The notes under the pieces were generated by a model. It did not search any database, was not told the origin of the DNA, and saw nothing but the letters and a program-made list of their open reading frames with translations. This document shows, in pieces, positions 11,901-23,730 of a stretch of DNA of 64,000 nt. The stretch comes from Stratiolaelaps scimitus (Eukaryota; Arthropoda; Arachnida; Mesostigmata; Laelapidae). Location: positions 860,001 to 924,000 of the forward strand of contig JABWDB010000048.1 of NCBI GenBank assembly GCA_019614645.1, given 5' to 3'. Position 1 is the first letter of the stretch. Every line of letters starts with the position of its first letter. The position numbers and the translations under genes were made by a program.

Positions 11901-12207
11901 GGGTTCCCCCGTTCAGTTCAGTGAAGGGTCTGTAAATGAAGGACGGAGATCGGAGGAGGAAATAATAAAAAAAGAAATCGCCTCGCGAGAGTTCACTCAC
12001 AACAACTATACTAGGGTAAGGTAAGGTAAGGCTTTATTGATTTAGTAAAGGAACTGCATAGAATGCTTAAGTTCTCTTAAATGTCATGCAACGGGATTCG
12101 AACCTGCGGCCTCTAGCTTTTTACAGCTAGAGACTTTTTTTTTACAGCAGACTTTTTCTGCTGCTGCTGCTGCCCGCGGAAGAACGTCTCTGTCCAAAGG
12201 CGGGTAG
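11653..12207. repeat. Inverted duplication of a GC-rich block, about 430 bases apart
   Basis: The sequence 11653-11714 (ACCCGCCTTTGGACAGCGAC, then GTTCTTCCGCGGGCGGCAGC) reappears in reverse complement at about 12143-12207 with few mismatches. Translated outward, both arms read PAFGQRRSSAG followed by Ser and Arg-Lys. The spacer includes a SINE piece at 12014-12130. It could be two copies of an exon or UTR fragment, or a foldback element. Confidence 0.7.
12014..12132 (-). mobile_element. SINE family A relative (GGTAAGG subfamily)
   Basis: GGTAAGGTAAGGTAAGGC, CTTTATTGATTTAGTAAAGG and CGGGATTCGAACCTGCGGCC. Other pieces of this subfamily are at 36505-36590 and 55313-55360. The tRNA arm ends in TAGCTTTTTACAGCTA. 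Confidence 0.75.
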
Positions 12208-12359
12208 TGATTCGTTTTGGATTTTACCACTTTCACGTGAGACGTCATTACGGTGGGCGTTTATTTTACTGGACCTTTTCGCGATGAGTTTCGACTTGAA
12301 ACATTGAACAATGAACAGGGAACGGTGTCCGCATTGATTCAGAGAACGGAGCAATCCTT

Positions 12360-12480
12360 CTCCCCTTTAAATGCAAATGTGCATTTGAGGTGGGGGTGAT
12401 CGAACCCCTGTCGTGTGAGTACCCCCGGTCGAAAGACAGGCGCACACAAATGCATTACCACCAGGCCTTCGGACTGGACA
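12360..12480 (-). repeat. SINE family D (tRNA-like head, AAATGCAAATGTGCATTT tail)
   Basis: AAATGCAAATGTGCATTTGA followed by GGTGATCGAACCCCTGTCG is a box-B-like string in reverse. Related pieces lie at 6795-6900, 14140-14160, 37497-37560 and 49090-49130. Confidence 0.6.
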
Positions 12481-13079
12481 CCCGCTTCGTATCTATGGTC
12501 TTCTGTGCCTATGTGCATCTCTCCATCATACAAGAAGCATGTATTGCTCTAGAGTAGAATATCGATATATATATATATATATATTTTTTTTTCGTCAGTA
12601 AATCGAGTTTGATTCCAGTTCAATCAGAGGTAGAGCGGTGGCACTCAATCCTATTATATATATCATCATGCAGACTGGACCAGAATCTCATTCAATGGCC
12701 TCGTTCCATTGAACAAGCATACGATTCTTACTTGGCAGTTACAGTCTTTGAATTGCATTCATATCTCGCTAAACGTCTCAAATCTAGGCTTGATGCTCCC
12801 ATTCCACGTGACTCATTCAGTATCGCCGAAGATCGCCAACATAACCGCAGACGTAGGCGGACACGCCGGATGAGGTCATCCTGGCGGAGACATCGCAGTC
12901 GAACGGGTGAACACAAACGCACCAAGTGAATCCTCACTCGCTCACCGCTATCTTCTCGCACCATCACCACAACCATCATCGTAATACATCGGGGCGTCGG
13001 CCTTTGCGGCCACACATCTGATTCATGACGTTGCGAGCGTAAACCTGACGTAAGTGACTTATCGGGGTCCACCAAATAA

Positions 13080-13186
13080 TAGGAGCTGACTCACCACTAT
13101 CACCACCACTTCTTCGTTGGCCAGACGTCTCCGTAGCTGTCAGCTCGTTCCCTGCTCCTTCCATCCACGCCCCTAGATATCCCACT
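13080..13186 (-). other. Weak exon candidate between the two exon-A copies
   Basis: A stretch with acceptor CACTTGCAG and donor GTG|GTGAGTC is open in one frame, encoding GYLGAWMEGAGNELTATETS and SGQRRSGGDSG. A second AG (CTTACGTCAG) follows about 45 bases after the donor and opens another short frame. Neither piece resembles a known domain. It could be an exon or 5' UTR exon of the PDZ locus. Splice-like borders occur by chance, so confidence is low. Confidence 0.2.
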
Positions 13187-14053
13187 GCAAGTGTTTGCCT
13201 AATGCGGTGCCCGCCAGGTCGGGCGCGGGTGATTTCTACGAGCGAATTTGAGCTGATTTCAGCGTGAATGAGCTACATCGCATGAACGAAGCATATTGCC
13301 GTGTACAAGACGTCTCTGAACGTTCAGCATCACCAGGTGTTCTCAGGAGTGAGTTACGGTAGCACTTGTCTCGTCCGAGGGATCCGCCGGAGGGGGGGAT
13401 TTGGCACCGCGAGAAACACGGTGGTGTTCCAGATGTATGAGACAAGCTGAGACGTTTATTGGAAAAACGCGGAGAACGCGGCATTGGATCGGGCTATATT
13501 GCTGGGACAATACTAAATGTTCATCGTCGATTGCGCTGTTGGTATGGGCGTGTCACCAAGGGCAGACAAAGGTCATAGGCGATGTCGGAATGAACTAATT
13601 AGACATTCTGATACGGCATTCAAGCCATATAACACATTGTTGGGTTACACAGGAAATTTACATTAAAATTTTTAAGCGTCTTGCTCCTTGAGTTGAACAC
13701 AATAATGTGTAGTGTATAATTACTATCAGTTGAAACTGAGCATGGCAGATGTCAGTGAAAACTTTTCTGCCTAAGCCTTATGTATGCATGTAGTGAAAAT
13801 CGATGCCGTTACAACACATGGTACAATGTACAGGCGTGCTTGAGATACATTGTAGTTAAATAAAAACCTTTGGCTAAATAAAACCACATATAAAACCTTT
13901 GGCTTCACATTATACACAGTACGAGAATCAACAAAATGGCAATTTCGAGTAATTAAAAGCATTCGACCACCATTGTACGGACGGAAGCATTGGAACTCTT
14001 GTATCACAATAATATTCGATTCGACAATCCACCGTACAACGATCACAACAATG

Positions 14054-14065
14054 CCATCATCATCA

Positions 14066-14096
<31 letters not shown>
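14054..14096. repeat. ATC/ATT trinucleotide repeat
   Basis: CATCATCATC passes into (ATT)n for about ten units, between the two exon-A copies. Confidence 0.95.
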
Positions 14097-15712
14097 GCAA
14101 GATATATATATCAGGCACTTAGACACCCCTAAGCACGATGAAATGCAAATGTGCATTAGGCGTGAAATTCAAAAGGAGCCCAAATTTCTGGCCCATTTGC
14201 GTCTTGAAATATCTGAATGTGTTTGATGGTATTGATCATCTGCAGAACCAAAAATTCGCTAAAAATTACTTATCTCATATTGACGCTCTTTTATTGAACC
14301 CCATCTCTGCGACAATAAGGAAATATTCTTAGAATAAATAATCTATATTTGTTATATTAGCCGCCGATGCAGATGTCGACTGCGAGTGCTGAGAGCATTA
14401 TTGAGGGCACACCGGTCATACTCATTAATTAATTAAGATCACCACCTTGATCGCTCTAGGATCACTCATCCTTAGTTCGATTCTGACCAGCCTGAGCTCT
14501 TAGATATAACGGCGTAAGAAACAGGTAACCTTGAGCTGGTCGGCTCCAAGAATCCGCTAAATATTACCATGTTTGAAGTTCGACATCAATACAATTCTAT
14601 ATAAGTACACATGAATTTATTTTTGGTAAACTTTTTAGCCTTTATTATTTGGCTTCGATAAATACTTGGTATCAATTTCATTGTTAACAAACTTCGATCG
14701 GGTATCATGTCATTATCATAAAAGCATAGATCTTGCAGAAACACAGCTTCGTATCAAGAAAACTCTCGTCCACGCTGTTGCTTGCTGGCGGAGGCGTTCT
14801 CCTTACGCTCAGCAAAATCCAATTAGCCCGTTGTGCGTAAAATCCAAATTTACCTCTCTCGAATTAGTAGTATACACATTCATTTATCAGTGGATCAGTG
14901 AATATAGACATCAATTACTGCAACCTTCTGAGTGGACACAAAGGCCGTTCGCGCCATTCGTCACAACGTACAGATCAACGGTGAGTATCTGGCCCCCCAC
15001 CATCCACCCTCCCGTCAGCAGACACTGCTGTCATGGGTCATCTCGACGATGAAATATAGCTTCTTCATCCATTGAAAGCATTGAGTACGAGGACAAAATT
15101 TCAGGGTGTGCAAATTGCGTTGCTGCTGGTTTCGTGGCGTGATTCTGGCGGCACCTTCAAGCGATCGATCGAACAAGGTGATCGACGGCGACCCCCTGCA
15201 GGGCTGACCGCTTACGGTGCTCGAAGGTGCTCGTACAGACGTCAATGTTAATACCTTGTCGGCAGCTTGTGGGCGGGATTGTTCGTGGGACACTACCGAG
15301 GAACTACTACGCACTGTCCGGGAATGCGGGCGGTACTGCGCGATGGTAATACACAATAGAATCATCATTTTGACCGCCCACCGTCGACTTGGAACAAAGA
15401 GGCCTGTTCAGGCCCTTGAACGAATTAAGGAAGGATCAAATGGGAGCCTGTTGGTGGGCCTGCGTTCGTCAGCGAGAGACTAAAGGTGATGCCTTTCCCG
15501 GGCCGCCAAATCAAACTACAGCTGTGTGTGTCCTGGCGTTGAAGCAAAATCAAAGGTTAGCTACGATTGTCTCCGATATAGATTACAAATATCTCACAAC
15601 CCTCAACTGGAGGTGGCGGCGAGGTGGCCATTATTTTCTATGGTCCGTTTCTTGTAGATTTTCAGCCCGCTCTGCTCTTGTAGACGATATCTTCCGTGTG
15701 AATGTGAATTAT

Positions 15713-16747
15713 CTATGGACCAACAGCGCTCGCCGCCCTTGTATCCGCACGGCGCGGGTAGTCGTAATGTTCGTCATCGCTTGACTGTGACCCTCCTGCT
15801 GAGTTCAGCGCGGCGGCGGACTTGTGCAGCTCGCCTTTTGTCGGTCGGTCGGCAACGTTCGATTGAGAGCTGAACTTCTCTCGGAGAGCTCCTGTCGAAC
15901 CAACGCGAATCCCATAGTTTGATTGGGGTCTTATGTACCGTTGAAATGATGGCCGTGAAGCATCGGCCAGCTGCTCGAACTTGTTGCGAGCCTGTCGAAA
16001 TTTCGCCTCTCTCGATGGCTCAGAGTTCTCGGAGTCATTCTGTAGCTCGGATTCGGTCGCCTTTGCCAGCTCTTCGTCAGGTCGAACGATTATGTGTTCG
16101 GTTGACTTTGTGCGAGCAGTGGCCGGGTTGCTGCCTCTAATTTCGTTCCGACCGCTAAGCGGCTCCTTCGTCAATTGCCTATACTCGCCATGAGCCTGCT
16201 GATCGCGACCATCAATAAGGTCCAACTCATCGCCTGGCGAATGGACATCCCTGTACGAGCGGGATTTCGCGAATGTCCCGTTGGCTGCGCCAGGCTGCGG
16301 TGGCTGCTTCCAGGGCCTTCTCTCAATGGTCGCATATTCGGGGGTAGTCGAGCTATTTGACGGTGCAGTGACGCTCCCACGGGGAAGTGGCTGTGGCGGT
16401 TTATTGTAGTGGGGTTTCATGGGGGGCGCCGGCTGATGGGGTGTGTCCAGATCAGGCAGCGTCGATCTCCTTGTCTCGCGTTGCATACTGCCTCGTCTTG
16501 GTTCGACCATACCATTAGGCTCCGGTTGGATCTGATGTTCATGATACTGGCGAGCAGGTTGCCTGGAATGGCCACTTCGTGAAGACCGAACACTTGACGG
16601 AAGGCTGTTTCCGCGCCTCTTCAGGCGCGCGTCAACCTCGTCAGGCGTATGCACTGGGTTTCCATCGAAATTCACCGGTCTCTCTTTGCGTGGTTTGCCC
16701 AAGTTCCACAGCGACTTCCACTCCTGTATGTTGAATATGCGCATCAT
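15713..16747 (-). CDS. Duplicated first coding exon (paralogue of exon A), 344 codons
   Basis: The frame begins at tandem ATGs with MMRIFNIQEWKSLWNLGK, nearly identical to the head of exon A. An in-frame TGA lies about 32 codons upstream. Shared blocks in the same order are RRGNSLPSS, NGMV, SRSYRD, KFRQARNKFEQLA, REKFSSQSNV, KSAAAL and YDYP. The rest has diverged and the copy is shorter. It is fully open to a TAG after SAVGP. I find no strong in-phase donor near its end; GCT|GTTGGT is the only phase-0 option in the last 20 codons and it is weak. It may be a stand-alone PDZ-less protein, an alternative first exon with an unseen donor, or a copy that lost its 3' half. An open frame with patterned conservation argues against a decayed pseudogene. 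Confidence 0.75.
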   Translation of the reverse strand: MMRIFNIQEWKSLWNLGKPRKERPVNFDGNPVHTPDEVDARLKRRGNSLPSSVRSSRSGHSRQPARQYHEHQIQPEPNGMVEPRRGSMQRETRRSTLPDLDTPHQPAPPMKPHYNKPPQPLPRGSVTAPSNSSTTPEYATIERRPWKQPPQPGAANGTFAKSRSYRDVHSPGDELDLIDGRDQQAHGEYRQLTKEPLSGRNEIRGSNPATARTKSTEHIIVRPDEELAKATESELQNDSENSEPSREAKFRQARNKFEQLADASRPSFQRYIRPQSNYGIRVGSTGALREKFSSQSNVADRPTKGELHKSAAALNSAGGSQSSDDEHYDYPRRADTRAASAVGP

Positions 16748-19013
16748 GGGCGTTTGTCTGTGCACTTCAAACGAGTCTTTGTGACCTGTGGGCAGAGCCC
16801 TGTCTAGCTGGAGCGAACCGTCTATTTGCCGCACGTTTCAAGCACTGAATCCGAGCGTGTGTATCTGTGTCCACCACTGACAGTCATCAGCCTGCTAGAC
16901 AGCTAATTGCAACTGATCACGTCTCGTACGACGAATCAGCACTGAGCACCAATACGAGTTTGTGACGCTCACGACGAGATACTGACCCTGTCCTGCTCGA
17001 AGGCGTTTGACGTTCAACAGATTCAACAGCAGGAAGTGAGGCCAATGTACGGTTACACGACCTTCTATGAAGCTTACTTCACTGATTAGTTGCAGTTTGC
17101 GCAACTCATTAGGTCACGTTATGTTCCGACCGTCAACTGATGCGTCCACAACAATTACGGTCTAGCCGACAAGTGGATCTCTCTGCCGAGATCAAAGGCG
17201 TTTTCCTATCAGTGTAGTTTGGACGAGGTCGCTCCTGCCAGCGGTGACAATCCGGTGAGAGTGCCCGTTCCTTTGGCAAAAAATACAGCTACCCTCTCTT
17301 GATCTCGCTGCGCGTTCCTCGCCCCCGTAGACACTCTCGTATTGGACAATCCATGTTGCAATGGAAGTGTGTTGTCACCGTCGTCGTCGAACCCGACACT
17401 AGAACGATGCAAGAAAACAATGGCGAGGTCGAACCGGGCGAGCGCGCTGGAACTTAATGCTTGTAGGAGGTGACCGGATTGGACCACGATGGCTGGAGAT
17501 CATCGTTGATTAGTATGAAATCGAATAGGAGGACTCCTTTCGTAGGAGCTGGAGACAGTCCGGCCGTCGAATGAGTGCGTATGTCACTATTTCCGTAGGG
17601 GGTGGTCTTTGGCTCATGAGCTGTTGTTCAAGTGGCTGGCAAAATAGCTTCGACAGCTGAGTAATCGTTGGAACAAACAAAGGAGACGGTAAACCGCCCA
17701 AAGAGCGGGGAATTACGTGAACATAGGAGCAGAAGTTGGCGACGGCGGTGGTTGTCCTTTATAATCGTTCGTTTTGGTTAGCTTCATCATTCTTGGTCAA
17801 TGCATCAATGCAACGTGGGAACTAGATTGCTTGTTGGGTGTGATAATTAGACTAATTAGAATTCGAAATAAAATTTTCTCGCAGCCAGGTAGTATACGTC
17901 GTGTGCTACAGGGTACTACTTAGCTCCTTGCTTGATATTGTTACTATTTATCACATGTCTACAAGAACAGCATCGATACCCTTGGAAAGTTTGTCAATTA
18001 TCGACGTCATCTTATTAGTCTTCACAGACAGCCCAATTACCTTAAAAATTCCCATCCTCACGACCAGCCATTGCGTCCCCTATCAACCGACTCGGTGCAG
18101 CGCCGATTTGAAATTAGCAGCGATATTATGCCATTTGTCTTAGTGGCCTGTCAGCGCTGTCGGCGGCTAATCGGTTGCATAACGTTTAGTTAAATCCAGC
18201 TTCTATCTTGGACAAGGATATGGTCAACGAGAATTCCTATGCTTTTGTTAATTATGCTGATTAACCGTTGTAGTTCATCGGCCTGACATAAAACAACTCA
18301 TCGAATGATGAATCTATGCCGGCTTGCGGGACGATTCAGTGCGAGTTACATACTTGCTTTATTCATTATATAATAGCAAGCGATGTTCTTAAGTTCTATC
18401 GACTTGATGCGGTGGCTTGGACAGTGGCTCTATGTCTCCGGCTGCAAAAATTTATTTTAACTTTATTTTACATGACACCGTGATGATGTGTTGACGTACG
18501 ACAATAGTCGTTAATACGAACATTGCTGCAAAATACAAATTAACGACATCGTAACGCGGATGCTTGCTGCGCGCCGAACAAGGTAAATTCTGCTCGTACC
18601 AGTAGATGGGCAAATGAATGCTACGGCTGACTTCAATCCTAATTACTGGACTAATTAACAAATCCTAATGAACATAGTGGATAGTTCCTCATATATCTGA
18701 TTTGAGCTTACATGTCTCGAGCAATTACTTTTGACAAAGACCTCATGCTGACCGACAATGTGACGTAAGATGGTGAATCACTACACCTCTAGTCAATAGT
18801 AAATCTTCCTGTTATCGGCAAGTATCGAAACCTGTTATCGGTAAGCATTAAGAGCCAATCATTCAGCATACGCGCAACATCTTTGGGAACGTCAAGCTCG
18901 GTATGAGTCAAATGGGAACTTGATGTGACATCGAGGATTAAGGTCTCATGAAATTTCCATCACCATTACGATATTTCTTTCGAAGGAAAAACATTTATAT
19001 CGTTAAAGCTAAA

Positions 19014-19170
19014 AGGTCCTATTGGTTTATTATTAATGGAACTGCAGTTTCTACAACGCTTAAGTTCTCCCTCTATATGTTACCAGGTCGCGAGGCTCGA
19101 ACCTACTACCTTCCCATTGTTGATCATTGTTTGCACAGTGTCGACGACTGGCTAAGACATTACCAAAACC
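19014..19170 (-). repeat. Old SINE family A relative
   Basis: TATTGGTTTATTATTAATGG, CAACGCTTAAGTTCTC and CGCGAGGCTCGAACCTACTA show a diverged copy. Further worn tails with GAGAACTTAAGC or AACTTAA and GCAGTTCCGT are at about 30-70, 6985-7030, 19885-19970, 21280-21330 and 58855-58915. Confidence 0.65.
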
Positions 19171-21084
19171 AGAGCACTTCTTCAGATTTTTCGCAAAGTG
19201 TATCTGTTGTTCTGGCCGTGATCTTTCGGTTGCAATTCCTCTCTCAACGACCTTCTTTGAATGTCGAAGTTGACTCTGTGCGTTCACTTCCAGTGCGTGC
19301 GCTACGCGGGGCTCGGTGTATTGTTTTTTTTTTTTCATTCATACGTATCTCTGTTATGCTACCTCACTGTATAATGGCCCCTTTATATGAATATTATATA
19401 TATATATATATACTACAACTATTTATTAACACAGTTAGCACATGTGTTCACATGTGCTCCAGTGCTGTTTCCATGCAGCTTAGATCTTGAATTGGCAAAT
19501 TTTTTAATCGTCTTTGGTGATAGCTGCACATTGAAATAAGGACGAACAGTCATGTTAAAAATGCAGGCACTATCGCCGAAGCATCTAGTTAGGAACATGT
19601 ACTCGATTGCTCATGGATTGTAGCAATTGTTAGAGTATTGAGGGCGAGACTATAGCCAGCGAACTTATGATGATACACTGATGCGTATTAAGCTCTACTG
19701 ATAATAATTAATATATTCCTATTAATATCTTCTTCTATTAATATCTTCCTCGATTTAACACAAAATATGTTGTAGTTAATATCTATTGGGTTGAAAAGAA
19801 AGGAATTGCAAAATTTCTTTCTTGGACTGTGGGTGTCTAAGTGGTCTCTGACTGTAGAAAAAAAGCTGGAAGCGCTCAGGTTCGAATCGACCCGTGACCA
19901 CATGATGAAACATATCGAGACGAACTTAAGCATTGTAAGAACTGCAGTCCCGTCAACAAACAAATAAGACATCTACCTTTAACTATATTAATATAAATAA
20001 TTATGTTACTAAACACATATAATTAATAAAAAGTGATCTCAGTATAAAAACAAAAATGTAACTAAGTGCTATGGCACACATCGAATCGTCGAGTTGAGTA
20101 GAAAATAGACATATCTGGTTGAGAAACTCTCGTCGCCTGCTGACACCCTAAGATGCGGGTTCTATTGCGTATTTGTCGGTCGAGCTGTGCAAATAACAAT
20201 TAAATCCCTGTGTGGGATTAACTTCTTATCTCTAAGGACCGATCTGCCTATTATCTGCGTACACGCGCTGATCTATGTCGCGGGTCGTTCGCTTGCATAA
20301 TTTTGCTAAGTAAAATGACCACCAATTTTCATTATTCACGTCAGGCTTCGGGTTTTTTGTTTGTTTAGTGAACGAGTGCATGCTAATTAATTTGACTAGT
20401 CACTTGGCCAAGCGGTAATAGATGGGACAAATTTTCAATTAAAATTCTGTTGTTAATTTTCCCTGCTTCGATGAGATTTTCTCACTGAGTTTTGACCGAT
20501 GACAAATTGGATACAAGTTCAATTTGAGCGTCCCCAAGAGTTAGTTGTCTGCTATTGTTTCTTCTTATCGCCAACTGTTACAATTATTATATATACCACT
20601 GTTGCAATATAATAGTGATCTAATTAAGTTACCGTAATTAAAAAAAAAAGTACTGCAAAATTCATATGCGTGATCGTACGCTCACCAACGATTTGCGTCA
20701 TACCGCCCTCCCATCCATCACTCGTTGCCAACAACGTCTTCAAAATCGAGGCCTCCATCGTCCATTGATGATACCGTTAGCAAATAGTACTAAGATGAGA
20801 GACACCTTTATAATTCATCATAATAGTACAATACCAGTTTCTATTGGTAAGCTTGGCCATGCATTTTGTTGTGTGTTGCGTTTTCGTCTGAAATGAAATC
20901 CGGTGAACACGTTTTGGACCTTTTTATTGTTGAAATGTTACCTTACGATTTTCTATAAGACAATGGTGTACCACACAGATGTCGCAGTTCTGTTCCTGTC
21001 ACATATCGCTAGTCGAGTGATTCGCTCAACATGCTTAATAATCATTAAAGAATTTTTCAAACATGCAATAATTAGGAATTCGTT

Positions 21085-21270
21085 CTAGGGATTACTTGGG
21101 GGGCGGGTAGACGCCGGGCATACGCTGATCGGCGCCACCGGGGACAAGCGCGCAGGATCTTTCCTTTTGCAACGCCTGTCCCTCGCTGTGCAGAGAAGCA
21201 GAGAGGCAATGCCATCACCTTCCTCGGGACAATATTGGCCTCGGGCCCTGGTCCCCAATTAATCTTTAAA
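21085..21270 (+). repeat. Repeat family C copy, longer and GC-rich
   Basis: GGGATTACTTGGGGGGCGGG opens it and AATGCCATCACCTTCCTCGG with CGGGCCCTGGTCCCCAATT closes it. It carries a middle not present in the other two copies. Confidence 0.5.
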
Positions 21271-23502
21271 TCTTTTTCAAGAACTTAACCATTGTGAAAT
21301 TGCAGTTTCGGGAAATAAAGGAGGATTTGATTTGAATTTGTTCGTTAGAAAGCGAACTGTACTAGGTACGTTGTATGGACGGTTGCAGATCAATCAGGAC
21401 AGACCGGGCGTGTCTATCGAAATACTCATGAGGTATATATACGTAACGATATAGATAATAACGATGAGCTTTGAATTTAATCACGTAGGTAAATAAACAT
21501 CTTTATTTATCTTACCCCCATCAACATGATAATTATTATTAGTATTATTATTAATATTATTATTACTGACATCATAATCAGTACTGCCAAGTGTATCCTT
21601 ACAGTTACTTTTTCATTGTCATCATTCATATTCTATTACTATTATTATTATTATTAATATCAACCATTACATTTTACTTTACGTTCCTGTTTGTTTGTGT
21701 TAGCTTGTCTGTTTTCTTATCCACTTATATAGGACATTTTTATATAGGTGTCTTTTGTACCAGTTAACATCGGCAACACATTCGCAGACCGGGCCCATAT
21801 GAATGCTGGCGGCCTTCTACGGGCTTCCGCTTATGATCGATTCATTTTGTATTTTTCAGTACATGTATAAACGGCCGTATGTAGCAAATGTAAAAGGCGC
21901 TCGTTTTTTTTCTTCAGTTTTTCTTAGCTTTCCTCTGGAATTTTTCCATCCAGCATTGTTGTCCTTATCCCTTCTAGGGCTCTTTGGGGGTCTCGTTTGA
22001 GCTCAGCTCAACAATGCCCGTCTGCGTTGATTTATCATACCTAACGAACTTTGCCGACTTCATCTCTCGAACGTCAATACTTTCCGACCTTATCGACCGC
22101 TATGCAACGAAGCCTCGGAGAGGTTGTTCAGATCATTTCGATCAGGGCCCTAGGCAGGAATCGGATGTTAGGCATTGCTAATCACTAAGCGGCTAAGAAC
22201 CCACGCTAGCAGTCCATTGGGCACATACAAATCGAAACTATAACCAACCGACGCTAGAAGGGCGAGTACCCAGATGCATTATATGCGTACGGGATCCTAG
22301 TCTCATTACAGGTGTCAGTTCCTGAATTGTGCGGTGAATTCCAGCGTGAGGAGAGATACTAATTAAATTAGATTTGCATGGCAATTAAACTCAGTGTATC
22401 GAACGTCGCTGTGCATACATCAAATGCACTAATCAGTTCATGGACAAGTTAGCAATTAACAGACGAAGTGATATTAAATTATGTGAAATGAGCTGAGGGC
22501 ACCCGCAGCGTACCTTTTCGCTGAGATAAATAAAAACAAACAGACCTTTGTTTTAACGATAATCGGACCGAAGGTTAGGGGGACACATTGTATTAAATTT
22601 GCACCAAACAGAACAGTATGTCCATTTCAACCTAAATTGGCTGAGTCGTCATCGACGGATCACCGCGCGCGCGCTTGACACATGACAATAATCAAGAGGA
22701 TAATTTTCCTGTCAAAAAGGCGTCCCAACTCCAGATATCTGTACAGGAACAGCTAACATGTATATCCACTCATCTGATGTGGCTAGCTCTTGAGTAAGTT
22801 CGGTCTGCGCCTCGCTCTCTCTCTTAATATCTCTCATATCTAATGTATCTGTCTGCCGCCTGGCTCCCCCACGTAGTTGTCCTGCAGCATTAGCCAATAC
22901 TCAACTCAACCCAAACATCTCTCCCTGCCTCCGAAGCTTCGGAACTGACACGAGCCTTGTGTGGGCGGGGGGGGGGGCGCCCGTCGGCAAAAAAACCCTG
23001 TGATTTACTATCGAAATAATTGCAACAATCCTTTCAGTCTTGTACCATCAGCTGCTATAACAACAACGATGCACAACAGTAGTGTTGTGTATGAACGTGT
23101 ATTTTTACCTTAAGTGCAAATCGCTCCCGCAGCTCGAATGCCTTTAATCGTTCCTTCAATACGGGGTATCTCCTGCTCTCTATATTGTAGCACATAGTGA
23201 ATCATTCGCTGATCGTGTGTACTTGTTCTTTGTGTCGATATAGCCTAATATATATCGTGGCGTTATCATTAACAGCAATGATAATAATAATAATTATCAT
23301 AATTATCATCATCATTCCTTGAATGTCAACATGCTCTATCACAAACAGCCCTCACGAATCGCTTTGATAATCGCGCGGGTGAGGGGATATTATACATACA
23401 ATTATCAACGACTAAGCTGCCGCTTAATTATCCTCATCATGCTGAGGGCCGATCGGGCGGTCGACACCGTAACAAACGTTGCGCGAACGGAGGAGGCTTC
23501 TC

Positions 23503-23532
23503 ATATATATATATATATATATATATATGTAA

Positions 23533-23577
<45 letters not shown>

Positions 23578-23582
23578 TGTAA

Positions 23583-23621
<39 letters not shown>

Positions 23622-23623
23622 AG

Positions 23624-23655
<32 letters not shown>

Positions 23656-23661
23656 TGTAAG

Positions 23662-23693
<32 letters not shown>

Positions 23694-23694
23694 A

Positions 23695-23728
<34 letters not shown>
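23503..23728. repeat. Long TA array with five embedded GTAAGT units
   Basis: About 225 bases of alternating TA are broken by GTAAGTA at 23529, 23579, 23619, 23656 and 23691, two of them preceded by CATAT. It is a compound microsatellite with a higher-order unit of roughly 35-50 bases. It lies in the intergenic part between the two genes. Confidence 0.95.

Positions 23729-23730
<2 letters not shown>

Larger units (their letters stand above)
12500..15712. other. Spacer between the two exon-A copies
   Basis: Apart from the weak exon candidate at 13080 and microsatellites at 12562 and 14054, I find no gene. In particular I find no second set of PDZ exons: no GLGF-like loop or VGD-I-NG string on the minus strand here. 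Confidence 0.5.

Noticed and set aside
12820..13050. RQDDLIRR on the minus strand, resembling the start of PDZ1 (QQEDILIRR)
   Set aside because: The match is short, is followed by arginine-leucine repeats instead of a GLGF loop, and has no supporting splice sites, so it is not evidence for a second PDZ set.
18948..19490. 180-codon plus-strand open frame
   Set aside because: It covers a worn SINE and a TA tract, with no recognisable protein.
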